From Sycobia sp. Sy_11 (lineage: Eukaryota > Arthropoda > Insecta > Hymenoptera > Epichrysomallidae), in the NCBI GenBank assembly GCA_018907035.1, contig JACCIC010000002.1, forward strand, positions 2,237,001-2,301,000: a DNA stretch of 64,000 nucleotides, in the 5' to 3' direction. Within the stretch, counting starts at the first letter, position 1, and the number at the start of each line of letters is the position of its first letter. The notes beneath the pieces are model-generated. The model ran no database searches, had not been told where the DNA came from, and saw only the letters and a program-made list of their open reading frames with translations. This document shows, piece after piece, positions 1 to 12,449 of the stretch. The position numbers were made by a program, and so were the translations under genes.

Positions 1-236
1 TAAAAATAATCATTTGTGCCTGTCTATGGCAGAATAGCAATGCTATATTGTAATTTTTTGTTAATTCTATATTATACTATCACACTACTATACAACAATT
101 ATGCAATTAAAAATTTTATTTAACTTTTTATTCTAAAGATGGAAAATTATTTTACAATAAATTAAAAAAATAATATTATTTTATAAATAATATTGAAAGA
201 ATTCCATTCAATCATGTATAAATTAAAAAATCTTAC

Positions 237-834
237 CAGAGGCAAATCATTCATTGAATATATTACAACGCCTTGGTATTGTGATGTATCTTCTGTTATT
301 CTTCCTAAGCCAGCTTTGTTTATATGATTACCATATAAAAATTGCTGTTCAGCAGATGACTTAACCCATATTTTGTGCTAAAAATTATAAAAAAGATTAT
401 ACAGGTTCTATGACAGGCACCATTAAATAATGACATTGTTATTTACTTTTGCATAAGGCGCTATTAAATGCAGTGCGGTGATATGTAGTCGAAATTTTCC
501 CGTTTTTGTAAATTTGCCAATACATGTGCCAGTACTCATCAAATTATCAGGTGGTACTGTATTTGCTAAGGCTAAAATTTTTTCCGAGACATAATACACT
601 CTATCTTTTTTTTCACGAAAACAATAAACACCATCAGGTTTTTCAATTAGAAGCTTCGCATTATCACCAATGCTAAAAAATAAATTAATAAGAAAAACAT
701 ATAAAAATAATAATTATACTAAACAACAATTTCTAAACTTTTATCATTGTAAATATAACCTATATTAATATTACTTACTATTTCGTTAATTTCTCGAATA
801 CTAACTTCGTTCTTTCCTCCGACAGTCGTTTCAT
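237..834 (-). CDS. NIP7: NIP7, 60S ribosome biogenesis factor (3' end off window)
   Basis: NIP7 is a nucleolar factor with a C-terminal PUA domain needed for pre-rRNA processing and 60S subunit assembly. Three minus-strand exons join in phase: 834-779, 672-447 and 377-237 (141 codons). The start ATG at 834 gives [19 protein letters not shown], matching the family N-terminus. The second exon holds [20 protein letters not shown] and a [20 protein letters not shown] stretch. The third holds [18 protein letters not shown] and [15 protein letters not shown], the start of the PUA domain. All boundaries are GT-AG. The protein should continue for roughly 40 residues in a last exon to the left; nothing in 1-236 encodes it. 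A possible non-coding first exon ends at a GTAAGT donor near 901. Recognition is from remembered family sequence. Confidence 0.93.
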
Positions 835-3800
835 TATAACTAATAATAATGTAATATTATAGAACACTAAACAACTATATATAAAAAAAATCAAACACTT
901 ACATTAACAATTAATTTTATTTATATTTACACACGTGGAGAGGAAGCAGAATGCGCCGCCGGTTGCGCCGTTGCGTTGAGTGTTAAATGAATGCGCAGGC
1001 AACGACTCAAATGAGGCAACTCTAGTCACCTCTAGTCTGGTCAGATTTGGTATACCAGACCAGCTGATGCATGTACATATGCTGTTCGAGCAGCCAGATA
1101 TATCTGGATATAATGTACCTGTATGTACATGCTGATCGCACATGTGCGCTAGTTCAATAATATGCTACAACGCTACAAGCAAGTGAGCGTTTCTCTTTGT
1201 TTAGAGAGAGAAAGCATCCTAAGCATCATACTTCCACGTCCTTTTCTACTGACTCGCATCTGCTCGCATGCGCAAATCAAGTTCTATTATGCTTTGAATC
1301 ATAATCATAAATAGAATTTGATTTGTGTATTCACGTCACTATAGAAAAGGATAGAGAAGTGAGGTCTTAAGATGCGTTCTTTTTCTCTTTCCCTCTAAAC
1401 GTATAGATACAGCTGGATACAATTTTAGCAGATGGTTTCAGCTGGCTTCGCAGGTTTCAGCGTGTTTCAGAGCGCTTTTCTGTACTCTATCCCTTATATT
1501 TTTGTGGTTAATTATGAAAATGTACTACAATTTTACTGGTTGTTTTGTATTTGGCACACCAGTGTTCCACACGAGCAAAACCCCTTTATTTATGCCGTTA
1601 ATCATGACGTTATTACCTGATCACGACTGACCGTGATCAGTAGAAAATCATTCAATGAATTGATATAGACATACGGACAGACAGCAGTCGAAAGTGACAA
1701 AGAGAGCGAATGAAAGTAGATATTGATTCGATTGATAAATTGGTTAGACAAAGGCAGACAAACAACAAACATGCCCAAGCAAACCCGATCGCCTTATATA
1801 TATATATATATGCGCCACTTCCGTTTTGTGCAGAGAAAACCAGCAATATTGCTGCAAGCTGCAATTGATCCGATCACTCCCTTTAGAATAGAGGACCATT
1901 ATTTCCATCCGTTCTCAAGCAGCAAGTGAATGCTCAAGTAAAAAATATATTATATTCCTTACAGCGGGCTGTTTGATGGCTAATTTCTACTAAAAAAAAG
2001 AGCAATAGGCTATACCTAGACAGCCCTGTATAATCAAGAATCTTTATAATATCAAGCCCTTTTAATCAAGAATCGGTTATAGACAACAGAAAAATTAGGC
2101 TGACAATTGTATATAGACAATTAAAAGCTGATGATGGTTAGTATAGCTAAAACTAAAACCAGCTAACACCTGTTAAAACTATCTAACTTGCTAAAATTAA
2201 CTAAAGATAGCTATAAACTCTGACCACATCAAGTTACAACAATGCGTCGACTGTATGTGTAAGTTAAAACTAAACAAACGTGAGCAAAGCTAAAACGGTA
2301 ATTCGGTAGTGCCAGAGGAATGTTGAAATTTCTATATTTAATTTTATATTAATGAGCCAATAGTAAAAATTAGGCAAAAATAGTTTTTGAAAACAAATGT
2401 ATATGAACTCTAAAATGGCGGTTTTATAATAATATATAATTATTATTTATTTCTTATTTAGATAAAAAAATACACTGTTTGTACATATTACAATCATAGT
2501 TTAAATCTTATAATATAATTATAGGTACATATAGCTCGTGACATTTCAATAATAAGAAAATATTTTATAATCACACAATTCTTTTAACAAAATTTATAGT
2601 TTATTTATATTATATTCGTAGTTTTAATCTGCTCTATACTATATTCCATCTACATTTTCATTGGTATTTTTAAAAATTCTTTTTCTTAATAAAATTTACA
2701 TAAATTTCAATTGAAAATAATATGTTTATAACAAATTACAAAATCGACTTTATATATCAGAAAGTCAATTTTATGCTGATTTATATATGCTTATTTATAC
2801 ATGATACAAAATTAAAATACCTTATTCAGAAAAGCGCTAAAATATTTCTAATTATTATACATTTCGCAAGTTATCTAATATATTAAATTTTTATATAATT
2901 CAATTGTATATAATGTGTATACTAATTTGTTTTTTGCAACATAATTAAACAAACCTTTTGCATTGAGTTTACTATACATTTCACAACATTAAACAATAAT
3001 ATATTTTTTTTAATTTCACCTTAATACAGAAGATGAATAATAAAATTTTGTATAATTATAAAGAATTGAAAAATATTAATATAAATTAAAATATTTATAT
3101 TATTTAAAAATATTACTAACAAAGTGTCAAAACATTTTATTATTAATCTTTATTTACACTGAATAATTTTTTAAAAAATAAATATCTTTATTTTTCAAAA
3201 AAATATGTAGATGTATATAAATAAATGTAAAAGATAAATAGGAATATATGAAACAAATTCTATCTAAACTTTATAATATATTAATAAATTATATGACACA
3301 AAAATAATGTAGTTTTTACATTCATTTACAAAACCAGTGGAATAAGAAGTCATTCTGTACATAGTTTGAGTTTAAACTACTATTTTACATTGTTACAATA
3401 GATACAGTACACAGATGAGTTTTTCACTTTCACTTTTTGTGAAGAATCTAATATTGTTACTGTAATTGTTAGCCAAGAATGCTAACAAAATCATCTTTAC
3501 ATTTAATTTACAACTTTAATCAATTTGTGTTCATATTGACAACTGCTAATTAAAAAATTCTAATTCTTGTGGGAAAATAATACAATTTCAATTCAATTAT
3601 ATGCAATAAACTTCTAATTTGAAATTTAGTAAAAGTTTATTTTAATTTTAGTTTTCAATTTCTTTTGAATTAGAATTCTGAATTAGAATTGTGTTTTCCT
3701 GATTATCATTTATACTAATTCTAAACTCAAATTGGAATGAAATTTGATTAAAATTGAAATTAGAATTTTTTAATGCAAACGATTGAATTAATATTATGTT

Positions 3801-4226
3801 AATTTTTCAGGCAAATTAGAATTATGCATTTAAAAGTAGTCAATATGCTCTTATGTACAAATGTATAATTGTCATTAAGGCAATCTTGAGTGTTTTTCAA
3901 GCAGGTACAACAATAATCTACTATTTTTATAGAATTTGTTTCCCATTGAATACCAATTTTTGAAATATAATGAAACTAATGTTAATACATGCTTGAAGTT
4001 GAGTATCAATAAAAAATATCTTAACCACTAATATATTCGTTATAAATATAGAATAGCGCGGTAGCACATAATTTTTTTTTTCTTTAAAATTAAATTAATC
4101 ATTTACACTATACATATATTCAATACATGACAAGATTGTAAGTGTATTAATATTATACCTTACACTGATTTTATAAAGTAAGTACAAAATTAAATAAAGA
4201 AATAATCAGGTAATGTTCAAGAAATA
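835..4226. other. Intergenic region between NIP7 and REPTOR-BP
   Basis: This 3.4 kb stretch contains no convincing exon. The part next to NIP7 (835-1950) is mixed in composition and should hold the NIP7 promoter and 5' leader. It includes a hairpin at 1271-1327, three TTTCAG motifs at 1436-1470 and a short TA run near 1797-1812. From about 2350 to 4226 it is very AT-rich and probably includes the 3' untranslated region of REPTOR-BP. Around 3545-3830 the AATTAGAATT motif recurs on both strands. Short ORFs here have no recognisable content. Confidence 0.6.
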
Positions 4227-4583
4227 CTAAGTTAAATTATTTTCCTTTTTTAAGGTACCAAAATCTTCTAATACATTCTGCAAACCTTCTGGAATACGGC
4301 CACTATCTAATTCTTGACACCACATTTGATACGTTTCCAATTCCTTGCGAAGAGCAAATACAGCCTTTTCTCTATCAGCAACTAGTTCTTCTAAGTATTG
4401 ATAACGTAGTTTTTTCCTTGCTCTGCACTCTCTTGCGCTTTGACGACTGCGTTCTAACTTAGCTTTTATATCAGTTTTATCCGAAGATCTTCGACCACGT
4501 CGTCGACCACGCTTTACCATATCTGTCCTTTCTTCTTGAAGAGTATCATAATTTTCAGCAGCAATGGATTGCTCTATCTCCAT
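4227..4583 (-). CDS. REPTOR-BP: REPTOR-BP / CREBL2-like bZIP transcription factor
   Basis: This is a single-exon 118-residue small bZIP protein. In insects its family partners with REPTOR to drive the transcriptional response to low TORC1 activity; the vertebrate orthologue is CREBL2. A basic cluster (RGRRRGRR, residues about 26-33) precedes the bZIP core at residues 42-75, with KAKLERSRQSARECRARKKL and RYQYLEELV, which is nearly invariant in the family. A leucine-zipper heptad pattern follows through residue 90, and the sequence then diverges. The first ATG is preceded by an in-frame stop, which fixes the start at 4583. The protein is close to CREBL2's length. It is transcribed divergently from PLRG1, whose start lies 1 kb away. 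Confidence 0.93.
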   Translation of the reverse strand: MEIEQSIAAENYDTLQEERTDMVKRGRRRGRRSSDKTDIKAKLERSRQSARECRARKKLRYQYLEELVADREKAVFALRKELETYQMWCQELDSGRIPEGLQNVLEDFGTLKKENNLT

Positions 4584-5614
4584 TATGATATCCTCTCTTT
4601 GAAGATATTATTAAAAAACTAAACAAAGGTTTCAATGATTTAGTTTGCTTGAATAAAATAAATTACTAATTACTATTTATAATTACTTTATCGATCTTTT
4701 CTCCAAAAGTGGCCCCAATTTTCTCATTTGGGAAGGTTGTTTTTGTTGCTAACTGTCACAGATTACGTTACATGTATGTAGAGTGCAGACCATATGTATA
4801 AATAATTATCAGATGAATGATCATAAAGAAAGCTGCAATCTCTATACGGTACGCCGTAAGAGGGCGCAGATATACGAATTTAAAACAGATTAAAATTTAC
4901 CGATATCTACCAGTATCTACCAGTTATACGTCTATAACACTACTTTGCAACATGATATATTATTAATTTATTAAATAAATCTTCTCTTTACAGAAAATAA
5001 AAAACGTATACTATATAAGAAGTTCAATAATTATTACTACAATATATAAATAATACTACCTTTTTAAATTATAAAATGAAAGTCATTATCTTGATTCAAC
5101 AATAACGGCTGCTCTAATTTTTTTTTAATTCTTAGTTGTATGGAAGTTCAATCATTTCTTATAATATCCATTTTTCATTGATAAGCAGCAAATGTGACAA
5201 CAATATTAGCAGATATCAGCTATATATATATATATATTATTAGCTCAAATTTTGGTCATTTACAGATCACCAGATGTCGCTCCAGTATTTGTTGGTATTT
5301 ACCAATTACCATTTTTTAAAAATAGTTTTAATTATCTATATGATTTTTATTATTTATGGTTATAGGACTGTCGTGCGTACACATGGTACACATGGTACAC
5401 ATGAACATGAACAATGAACATTAGGCTAGCATTATTAGCACTGGCAAGCTAAAGCCAGCTAAAGTAGTGTGAAGTAAATCAAGTCTGTGTGAGTGCAATG
5501 TGCAATTCGTAGTTTTGTACAGAAAAATAACGCTAACCTCTATGGATGAATAGAATATTATATTTCTATAAAAGTAAATCGTAAAATTTTTTTTATAAAT
5601 GCAAGATTTGAAAA
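4584..5614. other. Divergent promoter region, REPTOR-BP / PLRG1
   Basis: About 1 kb lies between the divergent start codons of REPTOR-BP and PLRG1 and should contain both promoters and 5' leaders. It holds no ORF of note. Visible elements are a short TA run near 5220-5237, a repeated TATCTACCAG at about 4903-4925, and a 9-bp minisatellite, GTACACATG, repeated three times at 5377-5403. Confidence 0.6.
5377..5403. repeat. 9-bp minisatellite (GTACACATG)x3
   Basis: Three perfect tandem copies of GTACACATG are followed by degenerate AACATGAACA units. They lie about 210 bp upstream of the PLRG1 start codon, in the shared promoter region. Confidence 0.85.
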
Positions 5615-6952
5615 ATGGATGTCCAAAGGCATTCTATTCATACATTAGTATTTCGTTCATTGAAACGGACTCACGATATGTTTTTATCTAACCAAGGAAA
5701 TTTACCTCCAGTTGATCCAGCTTTAGAAAAATTCAAAATTGCAATAAAAGCTAAAGATAGCTATGGTTCCGTTTTACATCAAGTTAATTTGAATAATGAA
5801 ATGAAGAAAAAGAAAGCAAATGATCAAAACTTATCGACATCAACTACAGACAATGAGACCTCGAATAATAGTTTAGCTGTAGTAGCCAATAATCCCGTAC
5901 AAACAAGTGAAAATACAGTTTCGAATATTATTTCTAATCCTACCAAAAAATCAATACCCATGGCCAAACCAAAGTGGCATGCACCATGGAAGCTTTATAG
6001 AGTGATAAGTGGTCATCTTGGTTGGGTACGTTCTTGTGCCATTGAACCAGGAAATGAATGGTTTGCCACTGGTTCAGCTGATAGAGTTATAAAAATATGG
6101 GATCTTGCTTCAGGAAAATTAAAGATTTCTTTAACTGGACATATTAGTAGTGTAAGAGGACTTGCTTTTTCTCAAAGGCATCCATACTTATTTTCATGTG
6201 GTGAAGATAGACAAGTAAAATGTTGGGATTTAGAATACAATAAAGTAATAAGGCATTATCATGGTCATTTATCAGCAGTATACTCTATGTCATTACATCC
6301 AACAATTGATGTTTTAGTAACTTCTGGTAGAGATTGCACAGCAAGAGTATGGGATATGAGGACAAAGGCTAATGTACACACATTAACTGGACATACAAAT
6401 ACAGTAGCAAGTGTGATTTGTCAAGTCTACGATCCACAAATTATCACAGGTAGTCATGATTGTACTATTAGATTGTGGGATTTGGCAGCGGGAAAATCTA
6501 GAGTTACCTTAACAAATCACAAGAAAAGTGTACGAACACTTACGTTTCATCCAACCTTAAATATGTTTGCTTCTGCATCACCTGATAATATAAAACAGTG
6601 GAAAAGTGAAGATGGAAAGTTTATTCAAAACCTATCTGGACATAATGCAATAATAAACTGCCTTGCAGCTAATGAAGATGGTGTTTTAGTCTCTGGAGCA
6701 GACAATGGTACTATGCACCTTTGGGATTGGAGAACTGGATACAATTTTCAGCGTCTGCAAGCTCCAGTTCAACCTGGTTCAATGGATTCTGAGGCTGGAA
6801 TATTTAGTATTACTTTTGATATGTCAGGTACTAGAATGATTACAACCGAAGCAGATAAAACTATTAAAGTGTATAAAGAAGATGATACAGCTTCAGAAGA
6901 AAGTCATCCAATTAATTGGAAACCAGATATTGTTAAGAGACGAAAATATTAA
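5615..6952 (+). CDS. PLRG1: PLRG1/Tango4-like WD40 splicing factor (Prp19 complex)
   Basis: PLRG1 is a WD40 subunit of the Prp19/CDC5L complex of the activated spliceosome. This 445-residue ORF starts [20 protein letters not shown], the conserved family N-terminus. A low-complexity Asn/Ser/Lys linker (about 65-115) follows, then [20 protein letters not shown] and seven WD repeats to about residue 420, with [50 protein letters not shown] and [13 protein letters not shown]. The C-terminus [12 protein letters not shown] is also conserved. It is shorter than the human protein (about 514 residues) because of the linker. No intron interrupts it, unlike most genes in this window. Two AATAAA-type signals at about 6992 and 7005 lie just after the stop. 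Confidence 0.96.
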   Translation: MDVQRHSIHTLVFRSLKRTHDMFLSNQGNLPPVDPALEKFKIAIKAKDSYGSVLHQVNLNNEMKKKKANDQNLSTSTTDNETSNNSLAVVANNPVQTSENTVSNIISNPTKKSIPMAKPKWHAPWKLYRVISGHLGWVRSCAIEPGNEWFATGSADRVIKIWDLASGKLKISLTGHISSVRGLAFSQRHPYLFSCGEDRQVKCWDLEYNKVIRHYHGHLSAVYSMSLHPTIDVLVTSGRDCTARVWDMRTKANVHTLTGHTNTVASVICQVYDPQIITGSHDCTIRLWDLAAGKSRVTLTNHKKSVRTLTFHPTLNMFASASPDNIKQWKSEDGKFIQNLSGHNAIINCLAANEDGVLVSGADNGTMHLWDWRTGYNFQRLQAPVQPGSMDSEAGIFSITFDMSGTRMITTEADKTIKVYKEDDTASEESHPINWKPDIVKRRKY

Positions 6953-8634
6953 TTTGGATCATTTATTTATTGTTTCATGTGTCATGTATATAATAAATCT
7001 TTATAATAAATTAATTACTTATTTTATAAAAAATTATATATTTTTATGGATACTCCAGAGTTAATTCATATATTTTAGCTTCATTGAATAATTATTATGT
7101 AAACTATAGATTTTTTTCTTAAATTATTAGTAACATAAAATAAAATTATAAGATTTAAAACTTTTTGTAAGTGCTGAGAACTTTTGAAAGAAAAGGTATT
7201 TTTTTAAATCAATTATTCCCTTACAAATTATTTTATTTTAATATATTTTTAATATAATTTATAAAATTACAAATCTTGACTTTGAAATTGAAATATTTTA
7301 ACAAAATATTTAAAATTTTTTGTTTTCCCTTTATTTTGATGTTTTCTGTAAAATCACAATACTAAATTTCATGTAATAGTTTTTTTTTTAATATTTTTAT
7401 AGTATATTTAAATAGTATAATTGCTTAATTATAAAATTATTAATAATTTAATATTGATGTAAACTGGTGCAGAATATTATCAGAAATAGTCTAAAATTTT
7501 TTAAAATACAAGAATGTGTAACGGATTGAATTAAAAATCAAATAAAATAAATTACAATTTATGTTAAGCAAAAATGTGTTTTATTTTGATAAGTTATATA
7601 TTGTTCATTTGTACATCTTATTTTTTGAATTTAAACATATTTTTTATTAGAAAAATTCATTAGATTTATGTATATAAATAACATATTGCAAATATTTATA
7701 TTATGTCCTATAATGCACACCATGTATGTAAGTGATATGTAATAAAATACGTATGTTAATTATAAAATAACTTTGTCATAAATGATATATGAGACTTAAA
7801 GGACCAAAAGGAATATAAATTACTTATTAGTCTTAACTTTATTACTTAATTTATTTTCTTTGTATAACATCAAGAAATGAAAAAAACTTTCATGAAATTT
7901 TTTATTAAAGTTGTTAAAATTTTATTTTATATTTTATTTTATTTTTTATCATAAAACTGCTATAAGTAGTAATACAAATAAACATTTGAAAAGTAATTTT
8001 TAAAAATAAAATAATTTAGAATTCTAATCAAGATTAAAGTTTTAGATTTTAGAAATTATAAAATTTTATGTTGAAATATTTTTCATCCCTTATTATAATT
8101 TTTGCATGCTAAACATGTGTTTTTTATTTCAATTCAATTTCTACTGATCTAATGTCTTTGAATAACATCATCATACATTATTTTACTTTTAAATTAAAAA
8201 ACATTGGAAGAGGTGTTTTAGAAAAGGATTTATTCTGAAAATTCTTAATGGATTTTATAAACGATTTCATAGTGGAGACAAAAAGTATACATAGTAATTT
8301 TTAGAAAATTTTACTTTTTCTATTATATAAAATTAAATTTAATAGAAACGTAGAATTAGTTTATGTAAATCGTGTAAATATATAATAACTATAGTTTAGA
8401 ATAACACCCTTTTAGCAGACTTTTAGCTAATTTGATCCAGCTTTCATTGTTAATAAGACTTTCAATACATTGCTCCAAACGCCACACCTATCCCTGCAAT
8501 TTCAGCACCGGGATGCTCGTTTAAAAGCACTTACTGTACGTATATGCGTGTTATCAGTTGTCACCACAGTTATCACTAAACAGTTTTTTCGTTTTTTCGA
8601 CGTCTTTTTATATTGCAGTCACCACTGCAGTTAT

Positions 8635-8693
<59 letters not shown>

Positions 8694-8792
8694 TAATATT
8701 TCAATAATAAATAGATTTTTACACAAAGATTTTGTGACTAAACCGATCGGAAGGACTTTGTTGTGTTTGTAACTCGGAACGTGTATTATAAA

Positions 8793-8846
<54 letters not shown>

Positions 8847-9662
8847 GTGTGTTGCTGTTGCTAAATGTTTATTTCAGCCATAGTTTCAGTCTTTCAGCAC
8901 TTTCAGTTTTCAGCAGCTTTCAACTGTTTCAACCTGCAATTCCTTCGAGTACTCATATCATATAGATTCATACTTATATAAAACCAGAAAAGCATTAACA
9001 TCTCGAAATTTTAAAGAACGTAATTAGAAACGAGATAAGAAATTGTTGACGCAGCTGAAAATTAAGCAGTACTTTCATATATAAGTAATATAGTACGGCA
9101 TAATTTTTTACGTGCTATTCGCGGTTCGTTACATTGCGAGTACTATAAACATATTTTTGTTGATTTAAAGTTCATACTCTACTCTACGCGTGTGTACGTT
9201 TGTGCGTAGTTTTAAAGATTCTTCTTATATATGTGCAACGTCAGTTTCGTTGCGTTTCGTCAGTATTGTTTAAAATAACGATTTCCCAATAATCAATTGG
9301 TCTGCGAATGGTCTGTGATAACAATCGATAGTTTTCTCTGCTTCGTTGCAATTGTAATATCTACACTTTATATATATGTATACGGTATTACGGATTAGTG
9401 CAAAATTAGTGGCTGTGCGATGGATGACTGTATAACGCGCTGATCCGATCCACTGGATTTTTTAGAATATATGTTTGGAGCTTGAAATTCTTTTTTGCCT
9501 GCTCTACCCGTATTTTTTCAATTAGGGACAGTGTTGTTTTCTTAGAAGGAAAAAAAATGACAATAAAAATCATTCCAACAAACCTCTCAATCATGCTCTA
9601 ACCTCCATGAGCGTAGTAAAATTAAGGGATTCAGGTATTTTCATTCCAATATTAAGGCTGAG
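6953..9662. other. Intergenic region, PLRG1 3' side to RNF34-like start
   Basis: The first 1.5 kb (6953-8400) is extremely AT-rich and shows nothing beyond likely PLRG1 polyadenylation signals. Between 8400 and 9662 the sequence becomes mixed and should contain the promoter and 5' leader of the RING gene. It holds a CA/TA microsatellite at 8639-8693, a TA tract at 8796-8844 and a cluster of TTTCAG motifs at 8872-8935. No exon was recognised. Confidence 0.55.
8639..8844. repeat. (CA)n-(TA)n and (TA)n microsatellites
   Basis: A (CA)n run at 8639-8676 passes directly into a (TA)n run ending at about 8693. A second uninterrupted TA tract occupies 8796-8844. Confidence 0.95.
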
Positions 9663-11660
9663 ATGGCTTGTGAAGCCTGCACGATTAAATTTACCCTCTT
9701 CAAAAGAAAGGTAAGTAATTCTGATTGTTATTTCAATATTGTGTTACTAGTAAACTTATAACGTATTTGAACTCATTGTTTCATTGATTAAGATTTTGTT
9801 TATATATGTTATGTTGAATATTTTATTGTGTTCATATATATAATTATACATATAATACATATTTGTATTAACAGAAGCAATGTATGGATTGTTTGAGATA
9901 TTTTTGCACAGAGTGCGTTATAAGAAGATTTGATAGAATATTAAGCTGCGATAATTGTAGTATGCTCTCTCGTAGACCATTAATTAGAAGTCAGGTATTA
10001 CAAATGCGTTCCAAATATTTAAGACAATATCTCTTGGCAAAGAAAGTATCAGTTAGAGGATGTATTGGTAAATAATAATATTGTTTATACAATGTTTTTT
10101 AAGTTTGTTTTGCAAACTTTTTTTTCTATTCCTTTTACTCAAAAGTACCTCAAGGGAATCATAAAGTTATATTGATTTAATTTATATTATTTATATATGA
10201 TTAATTATCAAAAAAACTGTTAACATTATTCAAACTATTATTAATAATTGTAGTTAATATTATTTCAAACTCTAGAATTAAATAATTTATAATCAGTTAT
10301 GAAAATAAAACTTAATTAATTAATTTGAAGTAAATTTTGATTTATTTTTAATTTTATTTACTTGTAGAAAAAGAAGACTTAGTAAATTTACTACTTAATT
10401 TCGCTAATGGTTATGAAACAAGGAATGAAAGATTAGAAAATATATCCCTAAATCATGTACAAGAAAATCAAGCAGATTCAAATATGTATGTATTTTTAAA
10501 AGTATACTTCTCTGTTTGTAAAATATATGTATATATACAATATATAAATCTCTAAACTATACTTTGATTTCAAAAATGAGAATGTGGTTCAATATATCAA
10601 TGTTTTCATTTTTTATTAGGGAAATCAATCCTGAAACACCTGAAATTCATGCTGAATCTCCAGCTCGCAGATCTAGAAGTCCACAAATAAATGAAAGATC
10701 ATTTAGTGATGTTTCTACTCCTGAAGATATTGAAAGCAGATCCGAAAATATAGCAACAAATCATGTTGAAATTGAAGAAGTATCAGAAAGCGAAGATAAT
10801 AGAAATGGGGGACCTGAACCTGTGATAACAGAGCAAGAAGAAATTTCAGAATCGTCTCCTGTGGACAAAACTTTAAAGTTTTCTGAAATTCCAACGGTAT
10901 TATTTACACATTTAATTATTATTTCAATAGTCAATTGTATAGTAAAATAAATTTTTTATCTTTAGTGGACTGGTAATGTAAATTTATCAGAAATAAATGA
11001 ACTTTTTGAATTAGAATCTTTGACTGTAAAACAGCTTAAAGATTTATTAAGAGCAAATAGAGTTGACTATAAAGGCTGTGTAGAAAGATCTGAATTATTA
11101 GATCGAGCATGTAGATTATGGAAAGAATATCAACAATCTAGGAAAGGTATGAATCTTTATTATAATTAATAACTTATGTATCATTTAATTTTATTTTTAA
11201 AATATAATTATGTTTAATAGAAAGATTCTCTTTATACTTTAATAAGAAGTTGTAACAAATGTACTTTTATAATTAATGTATTCATTAAAAAGATCATTTT
11301 AAGTTTTTTAGTATTTTATTTTTATAACGATTTTTTAAAAACTTAATTTTATGTAAATTTGTATTTTTTTTAAATTTATTTTGTAAGTAAACTATGCAAT
11401 TATTATTAGTTTTTATAAAAACAAAAAATGGATAAAAATGAAAAAATATTTAAGACATGTATTAATATTCAGATATTTTTGCAGTAATTGAAAATGCTGA
11501 TGAAGATGCTCTTTGTAAAATTTGTTTGGATGCTCCAATTGAATGTGTAATTTTAGAATGTGGTCATATGGCTTGCTGTATTAATTGTGGAAAACAAATG
11601 TCAGAATGTCCAATATGCAGGCAGTATGTTGTTAGAGTTGTAAGATTTTTTAAAGCTTGA
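9663..11660 (+). CDS. RNF34: RNF34/RFFL-like E3 ubiquitin ligase (FYVE-like + RING)
   Basis: Six plus-strand exons join in phase: 9663-9710, 9875-10067, 10368-10485, 10620-10896, 10966-11146 and 11485-11660, giving 330 residues. The N-terminal FYVE-type zinc finger has four cysteine pairs (C3/C6, C19/C22, C27/C30, C41/C44). A Ser/Glu-rich linker with ARRSRSP follows (about 120-210). A SAP-like helical segment covers about 215-265 ([20 protein letters not shown]). The C-terminal C3HC4 RING uses C283, C286, C298, H300, C304, C307, C314 and C317 and ends [13 protein letters not shown]. This layout is that of RNF34/rififylin (CARP) ligases, which associate with endosomal membranes and ubiquitinate caspases and other targets. 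Length is slightly under human RNF34. No in-frame ATG lies between the upstream stop and 9663. Confidence 0.9.
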
Positions 11661-12449
11661 TAAAATGTAAGATGAAAGAAATTTATTTAATTTAATTAAT
11701 AAAAATTACTTCGATCTGATTTATTAATATGAATGCATTAAATAAATAAATTGGAATTATGAATTTCCAGTATTCTTGTCTGTACGATTACAAATGTAAT
11801 TTAAAAGAGTGTAAAAAGTGGTAGATTAAGAAAAATGAATAAATTTATTTAAATATCTTCTGTAATTGAAATTATGTATTGATATTTCTTAATGACTAAA
11901 AGTTCATGAAATCGTTATAAGATTATTTTTTTTTTTATTGAAACTTGCAAACAATATAACAGTAATGGTATAAAATTGATTGTAAGTATAATATGTTTTC
12001 ATCACAACTATAAATCAAGCAAAAAAAATTGTTTTATAAATGATTTTATGTGAAATACATATAACGTAAATTAAATAATATTTATAGCTGATAGACTTGT
12101 ACTAATTTAATGCCATGCTCTGGAATGATGTCGTTTGTAAAAGATGTAAGACCTTCATTTCTAATAAAATTTTACAAACTCCATTAATATTCTACAAATG
12201 CATACTAATTTTAACATAGTCAGTTTTTTGGTGATCATCAATTATATACTAATACATGAAAAACAAATTTAAAATTGATCACTAATAACAGATTTTTATT
12301 ACTAAGACACTTTAAACGATTCTAATTCACATAACATTATCTATTGTAAGATATTTTTGCGAACAAGAAATTAATATTTCAATATGACAATGTATAATTG
12401 TTTCGAAAACAAGTTCATAAAGTTATTTATAAGTTCTATAGTTTAAGAA
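11661..12449. other. Convergent 3' region, RNF34-like / TOM22
   Basis: The two flanking genes converge here, so this AT-rich 0.8 kb should be made of their 3' untranslated regions, which may overlap. AATAAA-like signals follow the RING gene stop. No ORF or RNA gene is visible. Confidence 0.6.

Noticed and set aside
3545..3776. Loose inverted repeat around AAAAAATTCTAATT
   Set aside because: Only the outermost 18 bases match well; the rest is explained by recurring AT-rich words.
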